The notes: generated by a model from the sequence alone, not told the origin. A stretch of DNA of 64,000 nucleotides from Acetobacteraceae bacterium (GCA_947474705.1 CANJJS010000004.1:57295-121294); one strand, 5' to 3'; positions 51,579-61,293 are shown, counted from the first letter of the stretch. Numbers and translations are program-made.

Positions 51579-52709
51579 TTACAAATAATACTCCGCCAAC
51601 GGCGCGAAGCCGTTGAACCGCTGCGACGCGTAGGTCGTCACATAAGCGCCGGTCGACAACAACTCGACCTTATCGCCCGATGTCAGCGCTATCGGCAGCC
51701 GGTAGTTGGACTTTTCATACATGATGTCGGCGCCATCGCAGGTCGGTCCGGCGATCGCCACGGGGCCCATCGCGGTTCCGTCATGCGGCGTCGCGATCGC
51801 GTATTTGATCGCCTCGCCCTCCGTTTCCGCCAGACCGCCGAAACGGCCGATATCCAGGTAAACCCAGCGCACGGGATCGGAGGGATCGCGGCGGCAGACC
51901 AGCACGACCTCGGCCGAGACCAGACCGGCGTCGCCGACGATGAAGCGGCCAGGCTCGATGAACATCTCCGGCAGATTATTGCCGAAATGCTCGACCATCG
52001 CGGTCATGATCGCGTCGCCGAACTGGTCGATTTCCGGCACGTCGTCGCGATAACGGACCGGGAAACCGCCGCCCAGATTCATCATGCGCAGGTTGACGCC
52101 GGCCTCGGTCAGGTCGGTGAACAGCATGGCGACCTTGCCGATCGCGATCTCGTAGGCGCGGGTCGTGGTCTGCTGGCTGCCGACATGGAAGGACAGGCCA
52201 TAAGGGTCGAGCCCCATTTCGCCCGCGCGCAGCATCAGCGACCGGGCATTGTCCACCGTCGTGCCGAATTTGCGCGACAGCGGCCAGTCGGCGCCCTCGT
52301 TTTCCACCAGGATGCGGCAATAAACCCGCGCGCCAGGCGCGTGCTTCGCCAGCTTCTCCATCTCTTCCTGGGAGTCGAACGCGAACAGGCTCACACCCTT
52401 GGCGTGCGCCGCGCGGATCGCCGAGACCTTCTTAATGGTATTGCCGAAGCTGATCGCTTCCGGACGCGCGCCGGCGTCGAGGCAGGCCGACACTTCCTCG
52501 AAGCTCGCGGCGTCGAAAAAGCTCGACAGCCCGACCAGGCGTTCCAGGATCTGGTGCGCGGGGTTCGCCTTCACGGCGTAATAAATCCGCGCGAGCGGCA
52601 GCGTGTGTTGTAACGCGCGGAAGTTTTCTTCCACGCGGTCCACATCGAGCACCAGGCACGGCGTGGCCGGCTGTTGCTCAGCAAGGAATCGGGCGATTTT
52701 TGGTGTCAT
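51579..52709 (-). CDS. Group IV PLP-dependent decarboxylase (ornithine/lysine type)
   Basis: A 376-residue alanine-racemase-fold decarboxylase. The PLP lysine is in IYYAVKANPAHQ, the glycine loop is NLGGGFPVRY, the phosphate arginine is in IEPGRFIVGD, and GPTCDGADIM carries the catalytic cysteine and substrate-binding aspartate from the partner subunit. It decarboxylates ornithine or lysine to putrescine or cadaverine; specificity cannot be read. Length (376) fits the eukaryote-like bacterial ODCs. It is convergent with the MFS gene. Confidence 0.94.
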   Translation of the reverse strand: MTPKIARFLAEQQPATPCLVLDVDRVEENFRALQHTLPLARIYYAVKANPAHQILERLVGLSSFFDAASFEEVSACLDAGARPEAISFGNTIKKVSAIRAAHAKGVSLFAFDSQEEMEKLAKHAPGARVYCRILVENEGADWPLSRKFGTTVDNARSLMLRAGEMGLDPYGLSFHVGSQQTTTRAYEIAIGKVAMLFTDLTEAGVNLRMMNLGGGFPVRYRDDVPEIDQFGDAIMTAMVEHFGNNLPEMFIEPGRFIVGDAGLVSAEVVLVCRRDPSDPVRWVYLDIGRFGGLAETEGEAIKYAIATPHDGTAMGPVAIAGPTCDGADIMYEKSNYRLPIALTSGDKVELLSTGAYVTTYASQRFNGFAPLAEYYL

Positions 52710-53026
52710 CGCTCCAGGCCCCCTATGTAGACGCCCACCTTTTCAGGCGATGGGCGTAGTTGACGAAACGGTCGAACGAACCAGCGACCAAACGATTGCC
52801 AGAACGCTTGACGTCGTTGCGTAACCACGAGGGCCAGAGGCACGTGCGTTGCTGCGTAGAGGGGCCACATAGGACCCCCACCCCCCCCACGCAACAGGAA
52901 ATATGCCTCTCCGGCCAATTTTTTTTGGCGGCGGGCGCCGCCTCCAACGCGACCGGCGGCTTTTCCTTGGTCCCCGGGGCCAGGTTCGTTACAAGCCCCA
53001 CGACAATCAGCAAAAGGCCCAACGGC
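52710..53026. other. Gene-free region with homopolymer runs
   Basis: 317 bases between the divergent decarboxylase and methyltransferase genes. It contains a run of eight C (near 52880-52890) and one of eight T (near 52919-52926), and the inverted pair GGGG...CCCC around 52863-52880. A 101-codon frame on the minus strand (52723-53028) has no ribosome site and was not accepted. Two promoters are expected; none is convincing by eye. Confidence 0.45.
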
Positions 53027-54580
53027 ATGGCAAACTGGGATCACGGTTACGTCACCGATGTCGCGTACACGACCAACGCTTATATCGAGACAACGCCCAG
53101 TTGGCTCGCGGCCAGCGCCATCATTCTCCAGCATCGTCCCGTCGATTTAACGGCCTCGTTCCGCTACGCCGATCTGGGTTGCGGCAATGGTCTGAACGCC
53201 ATGGTTGTCGCGGCGGCGAATCCCAAAGCCCAGGTGTGGGGATTCGACTTCAATCCGACGCATATTGAAAACGCGCGGGAACTGGCCGCGCGGGCGGGAC
53301 TCACCAACATCGTTTTCGAGGAAATGTCGTTCGAGGCGCTGGCCAAGGGCGAGGCGGACCTGCCGGGCCGGCTCGACGTCATGGTGTCGCACGGCGTGCT
53401 CAGTTGGATCTCCCTGGAAAATCAGCGCCATCTGGCGGCGGCCTTCGATCGCTGGCTCCGGCCCGGCGGGCTTGCCTATCTCAGTTACAACGTCGCCACC
53501 GGCTGGGCCGCGATGGAGCCGCTCCGGCTGCTGATGCGGCAATTGGCGGACCAGGGGCAACGCCGCTCCGACCAGGAAGTGCCGGATATCGTGGCCGCGC
53601 TGGAACAGTTGAAAACCGGTGGCGCGTTGTTCTTTCAGGCGCATCCTGGTCTTGAGGCGCGGTTCGAGCAGTTGAAGCGGATGGATCCTCGCTACATCGC
53701 GCATGAGTTCCTCAACCGCGACTGGCATCCCGTCATGTTCGCGGAAGTGGCGGAGATGATGAGCGAAGCGCGCGGCCAGTATATTGGCAGCGCCACTTTG
53801 CTGGAAAACATCGATGCCTTGTCGGTGCCGCCCAATGTCGTGCCGGCGATCGCCGCCGTGCGCGATCCGGTGATCCGTGAAACCATGCGCGACATTGGGG
53901 CGGCGAAGGCGTTCCGGCGCGATTTGTGGCGCCGTGGGGGCGAACCGATACCGCCGCTGGAGCAGGCGGCGCGGTTGGACGCTCTGGGTTTGGTTTGGAC
54001 CGGCAAGGCCATGGATGGCTCGATCCAGTTCGCCACGCCGTTTGGGTCGCTGACCGGACAGCCCGAATTCTACACACCGATGATCGAACTGCTGCGCAAG
54101 GGATCCGTGACATTGGCGCAGTTGCGCGCGATTCCGGCGTTGCGCGACCGTCCGCTGGGCGACTTCACCCAGGCCGCGACCCTGTTGATTGGCGCGGGTT
54201 ACGCGTTCCCGGTGTCGGCCATCGCGACACAAGCGGAAACGATCGCCTCGACGGCCCGGCTTAACGCCGCGCTGGTGCAACGGACACGCCTCGGGGTCGA
54301 TATGCCGTGCCTCGCTTCGCCGGTTTCCGGGTGCAGCGTTGGCGTGACCGTGATGGAAGTCCTGGCCATTGGGCGGATGATGGAGGGAACCCCGGCCGAC
54401 CCGGAGCGTTTGACGGACCATGTGCTGGGCGATCTTGGGCGCTCTGGACGATCCTTGATGAACGAGGGCGAGGTCGTGCGCGATCCGGTCCAGGCCCGGG
54501 CGATGGTCGCCAACGCCATGCGGGAATTCGTGGCCGGCCGCCTGTCCGTGCTGAAGGGGCTGGGAATCGTTCCGGCCTGA
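53027..54580 (+). CDS. Class I SAM methyltransferase with methyltransferase regulatory domain
   Basis: 517 residues. SAM motif I is FRYADLGCGNGLNAMVVAA (~44-62) and motif II is AQVWGFDFNPTHI. VMVSHGVLSWIS marks the post-I strand. After ~240 the protein continues with LENIDALSVPPNVVPAIAAV and RLDALGLVWTGKAMDGSIQF, the layout of the PF10119-type regulatory/C-terminal region found on some bacterial methyltransferases. The ATG at 53027 was chosen because the earlier frame lacks similarity. It is followed immediately by the hydroxyacid dehydrogenase gene. Substrate unknown. Confidence 0.85.
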   Translation: MANWDHGYVTDVAYTTNAYIETTPSWLAASAIILQHRPVDLTASFRYADLGCGNGLNAMVVAAANPKAQVWGFDFNPTHIENARELAARAGLTNIVFEEMSFEALAKGEADLPGRLDVMVSHGVLSWISLENQRHLAAAFDRWLRPGGLAYLSYNVATGWAAMEPLRLLMRQLADQGQRRSDQEVPDIVAALEQLKTGGALFFQAHPGLEARFEQLKRMDPRYIAHEFLNRDWHPVMFAEVAEMMSEARGQYIGSATLLENIDALSVPPNVVPAIAAVRDPVIRETMRDIGAAKAFRRDLWRRGGEPIPPLEQAARLDALGLVWTGKAMDGSIQFATPFGSLTGQPEFYTPMIELLRKGSVTLAQLRAIPALRDRPLGDFTQAATLLIGAGYAFPVSAIATQAETIASTARLNAALVQRTRLGVDMPCLASPVSGCSVGVTVMEVLAIGRMMEGTPADPERLTDHVLGDLGRSGRSLMNEGEVVRDPVQARAMVANAMREFVAGRLSVLKGLGIVPA

Positions 54581-54615
54581 TGGACCGTCGACCCGGGACG
54601 TGCCAGGGTCCGGGG

Positions 54616-55596
54616 ATGCGCATCCATTTGCAAAGCCCGGCCGCCGATCCGCTGTTCGACTTCTCCCACGTGTCTTGGGAGGCGGCGGTGGCCCGGGCGG
54701 CGAATGCCGGAGGCCCGTACGAGGTTAGTGTCGGGAGCGGCGCGGAGGACTTCCGCGCCGCGATCGAGACCGCCGAAGCCCTGATCTGCGACGCGAGCGT
54801 GATCAAGGCCTTCTTCCCCTGTCAGGCGCCGCGCCTGCGGTTGCTGTTCGTCACCAACGCGGGCCTCGACCGGCTCGCGCCGTTCGACTGGCTGCCGCCG
54901 GGCGCGATCCTGATGAACAATCGCGGCACGCATGCCGCGAAGGCCGGCGAGTTCGGGATCATGGCGATTCTGATGCTCGCCAGCCAGATTCCGGCGATGG
55001 CGACGGATCAACGCGCCGGTGTGTGGCGGAAGCGCTGGGGCCATGTCGCCGCTGGCGAAAACCTGACGATTATCGGCCTTGGCGCGTTGGGCGGCGCGGT
55101 CGCGCGTCACGCCTCGGCGTTTGGCATGAATGTGACGGGCGTTCGCGCGCGGCCGGCGCCGCATCCGCATTGCCTGGCGGTCGCCGGCACCGATCGCCTC
55201 GACGCGATTCTGCCTGACACGCGTTTTCTGCTGCTGGCCTGCCCGTTGACCGACGCGACGCGGGGGCTGATGGACCGGCGGCGGCTCGCGCTGCTGCCCA
55301 AGGGCGCCGGCGTCGCGAATATTGGCCGGGGCGAATTGCTGGACCAGGACGCGCTTTGCGACATGCTGGACTCAGGGCATCTTTCTGGCGCGGTGCTCGA
55401 TGTGTTTTCGCCGGAACCGGTTCCTCCGGGCCACCGGATCTGGACGACGCCAAACCTTATCGTCAGCCCGCACACCGCCGCCGACGATCCCGCCACCTAT
55501 AACGCCGTTAGTCTGGATTTGTTCCTCGACAATCTGCGAGCGTGGCGCGAAGGGCGTCCCTTGCCCAATCGGTTCGACATCGCGCGCGGTTATTGA
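54616..55596 (+). CDS. D-2-hydroxyacid dehydrogenase family protein
   Basis: A 326-residue NAD(P)-linked dehydrogenase. The Rossmann motif is IIGLGALGGAVARHASAFGM near residue 152, the catalytic arginine in ANIGRGELLDQ, glutamate in DVFSPEPVP and histidine in LIVSPHTAADD. An ATG at 54580, overlapping the methyltransferase stop by one base, would add 12 residues; the ATG at 54616 starts the first strand and has AGGG/GGGG before it. Likely co-transcribed with the methyltransferase. Substrate unknown. Confidence 0.9.
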   Translation: MRIHLQSPAADPLFDFSHVSWEAAVARAANAGGPYEVSVGSGAEDFRAAIETAEALICDASVIKAFFPCQAPRLRLLFVTNAGLDRLAPFDWLPPGAILMNNRGTHAAKAGEFGIMAILMLASQIPAMATDQRAGVWRKRWGHVAAGENLTIIGLGALGGAVARHASAFGMNVTGVRARPAPHPHCLAVAGTDRLDAILPDTRFLLLACPLTDATRGLMDRRRLALLPKGAGVANIGRGELLDQDALCDMLDSGHLSGAVLDVFSPEPVPPGHRIWTTPNLIVSPHTAADDPATYNAVSLDLFLDNLRAWREGRPLPNRFDIARGY

Positions 55597-55619
55597 TCGG
55601 GCGGCGGGTCAATCCTGGA

Positions 55620-56588
55620 TCATCGTTCGACCTGGCCCGGCCCGGTCAGCGCGACAACCGGTCCGGTCAGGGTATTGCCGGTCACACGCGCCGGGCTTTT
55701 GGTATGGTTGCGCACGAAAATCACGGGCTCCGGCAGTTCGTTGGCGAACCGGTTGCCGCGGATCTCCAAACGGTTCGTTGGATTGTCGTTTTTCTCGGTC
55801 GCGATTGAAATCGCGGCTTCCCGATTGTCGCTGAGCGGGCCTTTCGTCAACTGGTTGTCGATGAGTTCCGCGTCGCCGCCATTGGGCAGCTCGATCAGAT
55901 AGCTGGATGTGCCGGTTGGTCCATCCTCGATCCGGCAATCCCGGACCACCGTCGTTCGCGCGCGCGATTTGATATTGTGACCGATATGCGTGTCCAGGAA
56001 CACGCTGCCCATGACCTCCAGCCTCGCGATCCGCGCGCCGATGTATATCGCGTGCGCGCAAGGGCCCTGGCAGGCGCCGTTGCCGCGGAACCAGGACGCG
56101 CGGACCCGGACGACGCTGTGCGCGGGTCCCCCGGTCAGGATCCCATTCTCGTTGTCCTGAAACAGCGCGCTCTCGACGGTCAGGTTCGCGCCTTCCATCA
56201 GGATGCCGGCGGCGTTGTGCCAGATATTCCGCGCGCGCAGAAACACCATGCCGCGCACGACGATGTCGTTGCCCGTGAACATGAACAGCGCCCGGCCGTT
56301 GCAGACCGGGCCGGTGACGATCGTCTGGTTCATCACCGTCTGCTTCATGCCCGGCGGCGGGGGCCGGCCCACCAACGTCAGGCGGGACGCGCCCCAGACC
56401 GCGCAGCCGGTGTAGATGCCCGGATCGAAAATCACCTGATCTCCGTCCGCGGCCACCGCCGCGGCCTGTGCCGGGGTGGTGAGTTGACGGGTGGGCCCGA
56501 CCTCCCAAACGCGCGCCCATGCCGGGGAGGCCAATACGGCGAACGAAATGGCGAACGCCAGAACGGCGAAAAGGAATCGGTCATTCAT
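55620..56588 (-). CDS. Secreted right-handed parallel beta-helix protein
   Basis: 322 residues. A signal peptide (MNDRFLFAVLAFAISFAVLA, cleavage near AWA) precedes a pectate-lyase-like beta-helix, seen as repeated short coils with hydrophobic/Asn positions (LTVESALFQDNENGIL, VVRVRASWFRGNGACQG, LEIRGNRFANELPEPV). It starts with a Q-D-V-type polysaccharide-binding coil (AVAADGDQVIFDPGIYTG). It may bind or cleave an acidic exopolysaccharide; catalytic residues are not certain. Divergent from a GT4 gene. Confidence 0.8.
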   Translation of the reverse strand: MNDRFLFAVLAFAISFAVLASPAWARVWEVGPTRQLTTPAQAAAVAADGDQVIFDPGIYTGCAVWGASRLTLVGRPPPPGMKQTVMNQTIVTGPVCNGRALFMFTGNDIVVRGMVFLRARNIWHNAAGILMEGANLTVESALFQDNENGILTGGPAHSVVRVRASWFRGNGACQGPCAHAIYIGARIARLEVMGSVFLDTHIGHNIKSRARTTVVRDCRIEDGPTGTSSYLIELPNGGDAELIDNQLTKGPLSDNREAAISIATEKNDNPTNRLEIRGNRFANELPEPVIFVRNHTKSPARVTGNTLTGPVVALTGPGQVER

Positions 56589-56660
56589 GCGCGCGATCTT
56601 TTTCCACAACCCGCGCGCTGTCCACGGTATCCTGCCGCCGCGAGGCCACGCGAGTATGTC

Positions 56661-57791
56661 ATGATCGAGACCCGACGTCCCGCCGAGAGCAGTTCGGGGC
56701 AGCACACCGTCGTCCATGTGTTTCCAACTTTCGCCGTCGGTGGCGCGCAGGTGCGCTTCGCGGCGCTGGCGAACCGATTCGGGCGGGCGTTCCGTCATAT
56801 CGTCGTGGCGCTGGACGGGGAGACGGGCTGCCGCGAGCGGCTTAACCCTGACCTGGACGTGTCGTTCCCGGCGATCGACGCCCCCAAGAACGCGATGCTC
56901 GCCAATGCCTGGCGCTTCCGCCGCCAGTTGAAGGCCTGGGCGCCCGATGTCCTCGTCACCTATAACTGGGGCGCGATCGAATTCGCGATCGCCAACCTGC
57001 CGGGGATGGTGCGCCATCTGCACGTCGTCGACGGGTTCGGGCCGGAGGAACGGGAGACCCAGCTCCAGCGCCGGGTTTTGATCCGGCGCATGGTCCTGCG
57101 GCGTGGCATTGTCGTTGTGCCGTCGCGGACCCTGGAACGCATCGCGACGGAAATCTGGAAACTGCCGCGCGGTATTGTCCGCTACGTTCCGAATGGCGTC
57201 GATCTTGGCCGCTTCGTGCCGCGGCCGCCTGGATCGGCGTCCGTGGGCCCATTGACCATCGGCACGGTCGCCGCGCTTCGCGCCGAGAAGAACCTTGGCC
57301 GCCTGTTGCGCGCCTTCGCCGAGGTGGCGCGCGACCGGCCGGCGCGGCTGGAGATCGTTGGCGACGGCGCCGAACGGGCGGGCCTCGAAGCCCTCGCGGC
57401 GGAGTTGGGCATCGCCGGCCTCGTCGATTTTCTGGGTCATCGCGACGATACGCCAGGTCTCTACACCGGGTTCGATGTGTTCGCCCTGACCTCCGATACG
57501 GAGCAAATGCCATTGTCCGTGATCGAGGCGATGGCGGCCGGTCTGCCGATTGTCGCGACCGATGTCGGCGATGTCCGGGCGATGGTCTCGGAACGGAACA
57601 CAGATTGTCTGGTGCCAAAGGACGATGCGGCGATGGCGGCGATGCTGGCGCGTGTGTTGGACGATCCGGCGGAACGGATGGCGATGGGCCGCGCCAATCG
57701 CGAGAAAGCCGAGCGCGATTTCGCCCAGGAGGGAATGTTTTCGGCGTGGTGGGGATTGTTGTCGGGGGAGGAGGGCGGCATCTCGCGATAG
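56661..57791 (+). CDS. Glycosyltransferase family 4
   Basis: A 376-residue GT-B glycosyltransferase. VVHVFPTFAVGGAQVRFAAL is the N-terminal glycine-rich acceptor motif, RYVPNGVDLGRFVP and GTVAALRAEKNLGRLLRAFA start the nucleotide-sugar half and SDTEQMPLSVIEAMAAGLP is the EX7E motif. The upstream open frame is antisense to the beta-helix gene. Start ATG at 56661 has a weak site. With the membrane protein, epimerase and phosphoglycosyltransferase genes nearby, a role in a surface polysaccharide is likely. Confidence 0.9.
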   Translation: MIETRRPAESSSGQHTVVHVFPTFAVGGAQVRFAALANRFGRAFRHIVVALDGETGCRERLNPDLDVSFPAIDAPKNAMLANAWRFRRQLKAWAPDVLVTYNWGAIEFAIANLPGMVRHLHVVDGFGPEERETQLQRRVLIRRMVLRRGIVVVPSRTLERIATEIWKLPRGIVRYVPNGVDLGRFVPRPPGSASVGPLTIGTVAALRAEKNLGRLLRAFAEVARDRPARLEIVGDGAERAGLEALAAELGIAGLVDFLGHRDDTPGLYTGFDVFALTSDTEQMPLSVIEAMAAGLPIVATDVGDVRAMVSERNTDCLVPKDDAAMAAMLARVLDDPAERMAMGRANREKAERDFAQEGMFSAWWGLLSGEEGGISR

Positions 57792-57810
57792 GGTTCGCGG
57801 CGCTATCGCG
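57784..57810. terminator. Hairpin formed by two convergent stop codons
   Basis: CGCGATAG (57784-57791) and CTATCGCG (57803-57810) pair perfectly around an 11-base loop. The plus-strand TAG of the GT4 gene and the minus-strand TAG of the membrane protein gene are in the two arms. No T-run. It is likely to be a two-way terminator. Confidence 0.5.
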
Positions 57811-59320
57811 TGGCGAGCGGGGCCACCGCGAACAGACTCGCCGTTCCGTTCCCGGCCACGCGTGTCAGCTTTCGCGGCCCAGACAAAAGGCCGGACAGGG
57901 CTGGTCCGGATATCTCGCCCAGAACGAGCAGATGGGTATAGAGCGCGGCGTCCGGCGCGCCGCCGACGAGCCAGCCGATCGGATCGGACATCGCGTCCGT
58001 CCGTTCCGCCAACAGGTTGTATGGCGGCGGAACCGCGATGGGCTGCTGGGAGGGGTTGTCGAACAGGAACGGCCACCAGGCCCGCCGTTCGATGGTCAAT
58101 AACGCGGGGAGATGCGTGTCGGTCGCGGTCCCATCCGACAGGGTGCGCGCATCGGCGAGCCAGGTCTTTGGCGATGGTCCGGGCGTCATCGGCGTCCGGA
58201 CGGTCATCGCGATGGCCCCCTCCGGCACGAAGGCGATGACCTCCCGGAACGCGGCCAGGTCGCCGGCCCATCGCGACCAGACCGTCAGGACCACACCCAT
58301 GCGGGCACCGAACAGGACCAGAAACCCCACGAAAAGGAGCGCCGCCACCCGGCGAGGTACCCGAACCGGGATCAGCGCGGCCGGCGCCAGGGCCGCGGCC
58401 ATGACGATGAACCGGGCATCCAGATCGAACGTCCCTTTGAACGCGTGCGGCGCGGCCAGGAACAACAGCCCCAGCGCCCCCAAAGCCGCGCCCGCCGCCA
58501 ACGGCACCGCGCACCAGCGGCGGGCGAGGCACAGGCCCGCCGCCGCGACGCAGAGGACCGCCGTCGCGACATCCAGCGCCCAACAATATTCGACGACCGG
58601 AAACAGCGCCGCGTTCAGCTTTTCCGGCAGGGAGCGGAACACCGGCTCGCCCGGCATCTGGCCCAGTTCCGACCGCATATAGAGCATCGCGGGCAACGCA
58701 AGAACCTGACAATTCAGCGCAAGCCGCGCCCCCAGTATTTGGGGGGAGAACTGGCCCTTCGCGCGCCACAGCCAGGCCAGTTCGTGCCCGGCGATCAGCA
58801 GGACGAAGAACAGCAGGCCCATCAGGTGGCAAAAGAACAGAATGGCGCCCCCCAGTGCGCCGATCGCGATCGCCAGCAGCGGCCAGCGCTCGCGCCAGAC
58901 GGCCCAGGCGGCGGCGAACAGCAGGGCCAGCCCCGTGGCGGCGGAGAAATTCAGAAACCCGCGCAGCAGCGCGCCGTTATAAACAAACAGCACCGCGGCG
59001 AAGGGCCAGTAAGACCATCGCCCACTCAGCACACGATGGTAAGCAACCGCGCCGGCCACCGGCAGCAACAGCACGATCCCAATCGCCAGCCGACCCGCCG
59101 TATGGACCCCGAGCCAGGCGATCGCGGGCGGCACTGTCAGGTCCAGCGCCAGGTTCGGAATCACGGCCCAGCGCGGCTGGAAAAAACGCGCCAGAACCGG
59201 ATCGGACCCGTCCGCCGCGAGCACGAACAGACGCGCGAGATGGTTCGGATAATCGAGCAGCGGCGGCACATCCGCTACGGTCAGCGGTGCCAGCAGAACG
59301 AGGCACAAGGCCGCCAACAA
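57803..59320 (-). CDS. Polytopic membrane protein, GT-C-like
   Basis: About 505 residues with ten or more hydrophobic segments and a large C-terminal soluble part (from ~400). ADVPPLLDYPNHLARLFVL near the N-terminus is the first periplasmic loop with an Asp-Tyr-Pro motif, as in GT-C glycosyltransferases and related lipid-carrier proteins. The only in-frame start is a TTG at 59320 (GGAGG 17 bases upstream), so the true start may differ. It lies 38 bases after the WbpM-type gene on the same strand. Role inferred from context. Confidence 0.65.
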   Translation of the reverse strand: MLAALCLVLLAPLTVADVPPLLDYPNHLARLFVLAADGSDPVLARFFQPRWAVIPNLALDLTVPPAIAWLGVHTAGRLAIGIVLLLPVAGAVAYHRVLSGRWSYWPFAAVLFVYNGALLRGFLNFSAATGLALLFAAAWAVWRERWPLLAIAIGALGGAILFFCHLMGLLFFVLLIAGHELAWLWRAKGQFSPQILGARLALNCQVLALPAMLYMRSELGQMPGEPVFRSLPEKLNAALFPVVEYCWALDVATAVLCVAAAGLCLARRWCAVPLAAGAALGALGLLFLAAPHAFKGTFDLDARFIVMAAALAPAALIPVRVPRRVAALLFVGFLVLFGARMGVVLTVWSRWAGDLAAFREVIAFVPEGAIAMTVRTPMTPGPSPKTWLADARTLSDGTATDTHLPALLTIERRAWWPFLFDNPSQQPIAVPPPYNLLAERTDAMSDPIGWLVGGAPDAALYTHLLVLGEISGPALSGLLSGPRKLTRVAGNGTASLFAVAPLATR

Positions 59321-59358
59321 AGTCCAACGCGCGGCCGCCTCCGGGTTCGCCAGCCGCG

Positions 59359-61293
59359 CTATGCTCCGGTCCCCGCGCGCGTATCGGATTGCGTCCCATC
59401 GCCGTTGCGCTCGAATTCCGGAATCAGCCGGCTCAGCAACGTCAATGCGAGCCGCGCCTGATTGCCGCGGCAGGCGGCGGCGATCTCGTCGATCGCGCGG
59501 CCCACGATGGCCGGATCGGCGGTGCGCGGATGCGCCATCAGCAGACCCGCATGTCCCGTGGGCAAGGGCGGTTCCTTACCGTGGAACAGTTCCTCGAACA
59601 ATTTTTCTCCTGGACGCAGGCCGGTGAAGCGGATCTCGATGTCCTCGTCCGGCTTCAGGCCCGCGAGGCGGATCATTTGCCGCGCGAGATCGACGATTTT
59701 GACCGGTTCGCCCATGTCGAGGACGAAGATGCCGCCGTCCTCGGAGGAGGGCAGGCGCGCGTCGCCGACGCCAAGGACGCTCGCCTGAAGCACCAGGCCG
59801 ACCGCCTCCCGCACCGTCATGAAATAGCGCTGCATGTCGGGATGGGTCACGGTCAGCGGCCCGCCGCGGGCGAGTTGGCGCTGGAACAAGGGCACCACCG
59901 ATCCGGTGCTGCCCAGCACGTTGCCAAAGCGCACGGTGATGCACCGCATCCCCTGACCGCTGGCCCGCGCCCCAATGTCCAGCGCCTGGCAATACATCTC
60001 CGCGAGCCGCTTCGACGCGCCCATGACACTGGTCGGGTTGACCGCCTTGTCGGTGGAAATCAGCACCATCGCCAACGCGCCCGCCGCGCGCGCCGCCTCG
60101 GCCACATGGCGCGTGCCGGCGGCGTTGGTCATCAGCCCTTCCAGCGGATTGTCTTCCACGATCGGCACGTGCTTCAGCGCGGCGGCATGAAATACCAGTT
60201 CCGGCCGGATCGTCTCGAAGACCGAGCGGATGCGCGATTCATCGCGGATATCGGCGATCAGCGACTGACGCCGGACACTGGGATGGGTCTCCGCCAGTTC
60301 CATGTCGATCTGCCACAAGGCGAACTCGCCATTGTCGATCAGCACCAGGCTGCCCGGCCCAAACGCCGCCACCTGACGCGCCAGCTCGCTGCCGATCGTG
60401 CCGCCCGCGCCGGTGACGATGACCCGTCTTCCCTGGATCAGCCGGGCCATGCCGTCCCGGTCCAGCGGCACCTGGGGGCGGTTGAGCAAATCCTCGATGG
60501 CGATGGGCCGCAACTCGACCGGACGCGGATCGTCGGAGGCATTGCCCTGATCCAGCGACGTCGGCCGGGGCGCCCGGCGCACCCGCAACCCGAACCGGTC
60601 GGCCTGCGCGACGACACTGGCCAGAGCCGCGCCTTCCATGTCCGGCGTCGCCATCACCAGCGTGCCCGGCAGCCGTTCCTCGTCGCGCAACCGTTCCAGC
60701 AGCGCCGCCGCGTCCTTCATCGCGCCAAGGATCGGATGGCCCTGAATGCGCCGTCCGGCCTGACGGTCCCCCAGCGTGATCAACCCTTCCACCCGCAGCA
60801 ACTGCCGCCGGTCCCGCGCCAAGGCCCGTAGAAACAGATCGCAATCCTCGGTATGCCCAACCACCAGCACGGAAGTCGCGCCCGCCTCCGCCGCCATGTT
60901 CAGCCCGCGCGACCGGAACCAGCGGTAGCCAACACGGGGCGCGCCCAAAAGCACCAAAAGCGTGAGCCCATGCGCCACGGGAAACCCGAGACTCGCGGCG
61001 CCGATGCCAAGGCCCGACAGGGCCAGCGCGAACAGCGCCGCGCCAATCGCCGCGCTCGCCGCGACGGTCAGCAGGTCGCCCATGCCCGCGAAACGCCAAT
61101 ATTGCTGCGACAACCGGAACGGCAGGCCCGCGATCAGCAGCGTGGCGGCGCCAAGCAAGATCAGGCCGGCGGGATAAGGCAGCACCGCCATGGGCGCGGC
61201 GATCCACCAGGCGAGCGGCACCGCCAGCGCCGCCAGACATCCGTCGATGGCGACATTGACGGCGATGCGAATCAGAGAGCGTGCCACGGGCAT
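59359..61293 (-). CDS. WbpM/PglF/FlaA1-type nucleoside-diphosphate-sugar epimerase/dehydratase
   Basis: 644 residues. About four N-terminal membrane helices (~1-130) precede a CoA-binding-like domain and a C-terminal extended SDR domain (~300-600). The SDR part has VIVTGAGGTIGSELARQVAA, the FHAAALKHVPIVEDNPLEG motif and STDKAVNPTSVMGASKR, with Met in place of the catalytic Tyr as is usual for this group. It makes a UDP-4-keto-6-deoxy-HexNAc for glycan or glycoprotein synthesis. The ATG at 61293 is the family start. Confidence 0.93.
   Translation of the reverse strand: MPVARSLIRIAVNVAIDGCLAALAVPLAWWIAAPMAVLPYPAGLILLGAATLLIAGLPFRLSQQYWRFAGMGDLLTVAASAAIGAALFALALSGLGIGAASLGFPVAHGLTLLVLLGAPRVGYRWFRSRGLNMAAEAGATSVLVVGHTEDCDLFLRALARDRRQLLRVEGLITLGDRQAGRRIQGHPILGAMKDAAALLERLRDEERLPGTLVMATPDMEGAALASVVAQADRFGLRVRRAPRPTSLDQGNASDDPRPVELRPIAIEDLLNRPQVPLDRDGMARLIQGRRVIVTGAGGTIGSELARQVAAFGPGSLVLIDNGEFALWQIDMELAETHPSVRRQSLIADIRDESRIRSVFETIRPELVFHAAALKHVPIVEDNPLEGLMTNAAGTRHVAEAARAAGALAMVLISTDKAVNPTSVMGASKRLAEMYCQALDIGARASGQGMRCITVRFGNVLGSTGSVVPLFQRQLARGGPLTVTHPDMQRYFMTVREAVGLVLQASVLGVGDARLPSSEDGGIFVLDMGEPVKIVDLARQMIRLAGLKPDEDIEIRFTGLRPGEKLFEELFHGKEPPLPTGHAGLLMAHPRTADPAIVGRAIDEIAAACRGNQARLALTLLSRLIPEFERNGDGTQSDTRAGTGA

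Noticed and set aside
52880..52926. The C8 and T8 runs as phase-variable switches or a terminator
   Set aside because: They lie outside any accepted gene, and the T-run precedes instead of follows the nearby GC hairpin on either strand.
52723..53028. A 101-codon minus-strand frame starting MPLGLLLIVVGLV
   Set aside because: The start looks like a membrane segment, but there is no ribosome site, it overlaps the methyltransferase start, and the rest is low-complexity translation.
55620..58832. A 1070-codon open frame on the minus strand
   Set aside because: Only the C-terminal 322 codons (beta-helix protein) look real. The rest is antisense to the GT4 gene and the membrane protein, with Arg/Pro/Gly-rich composition typical of GC-rich shadow frames.
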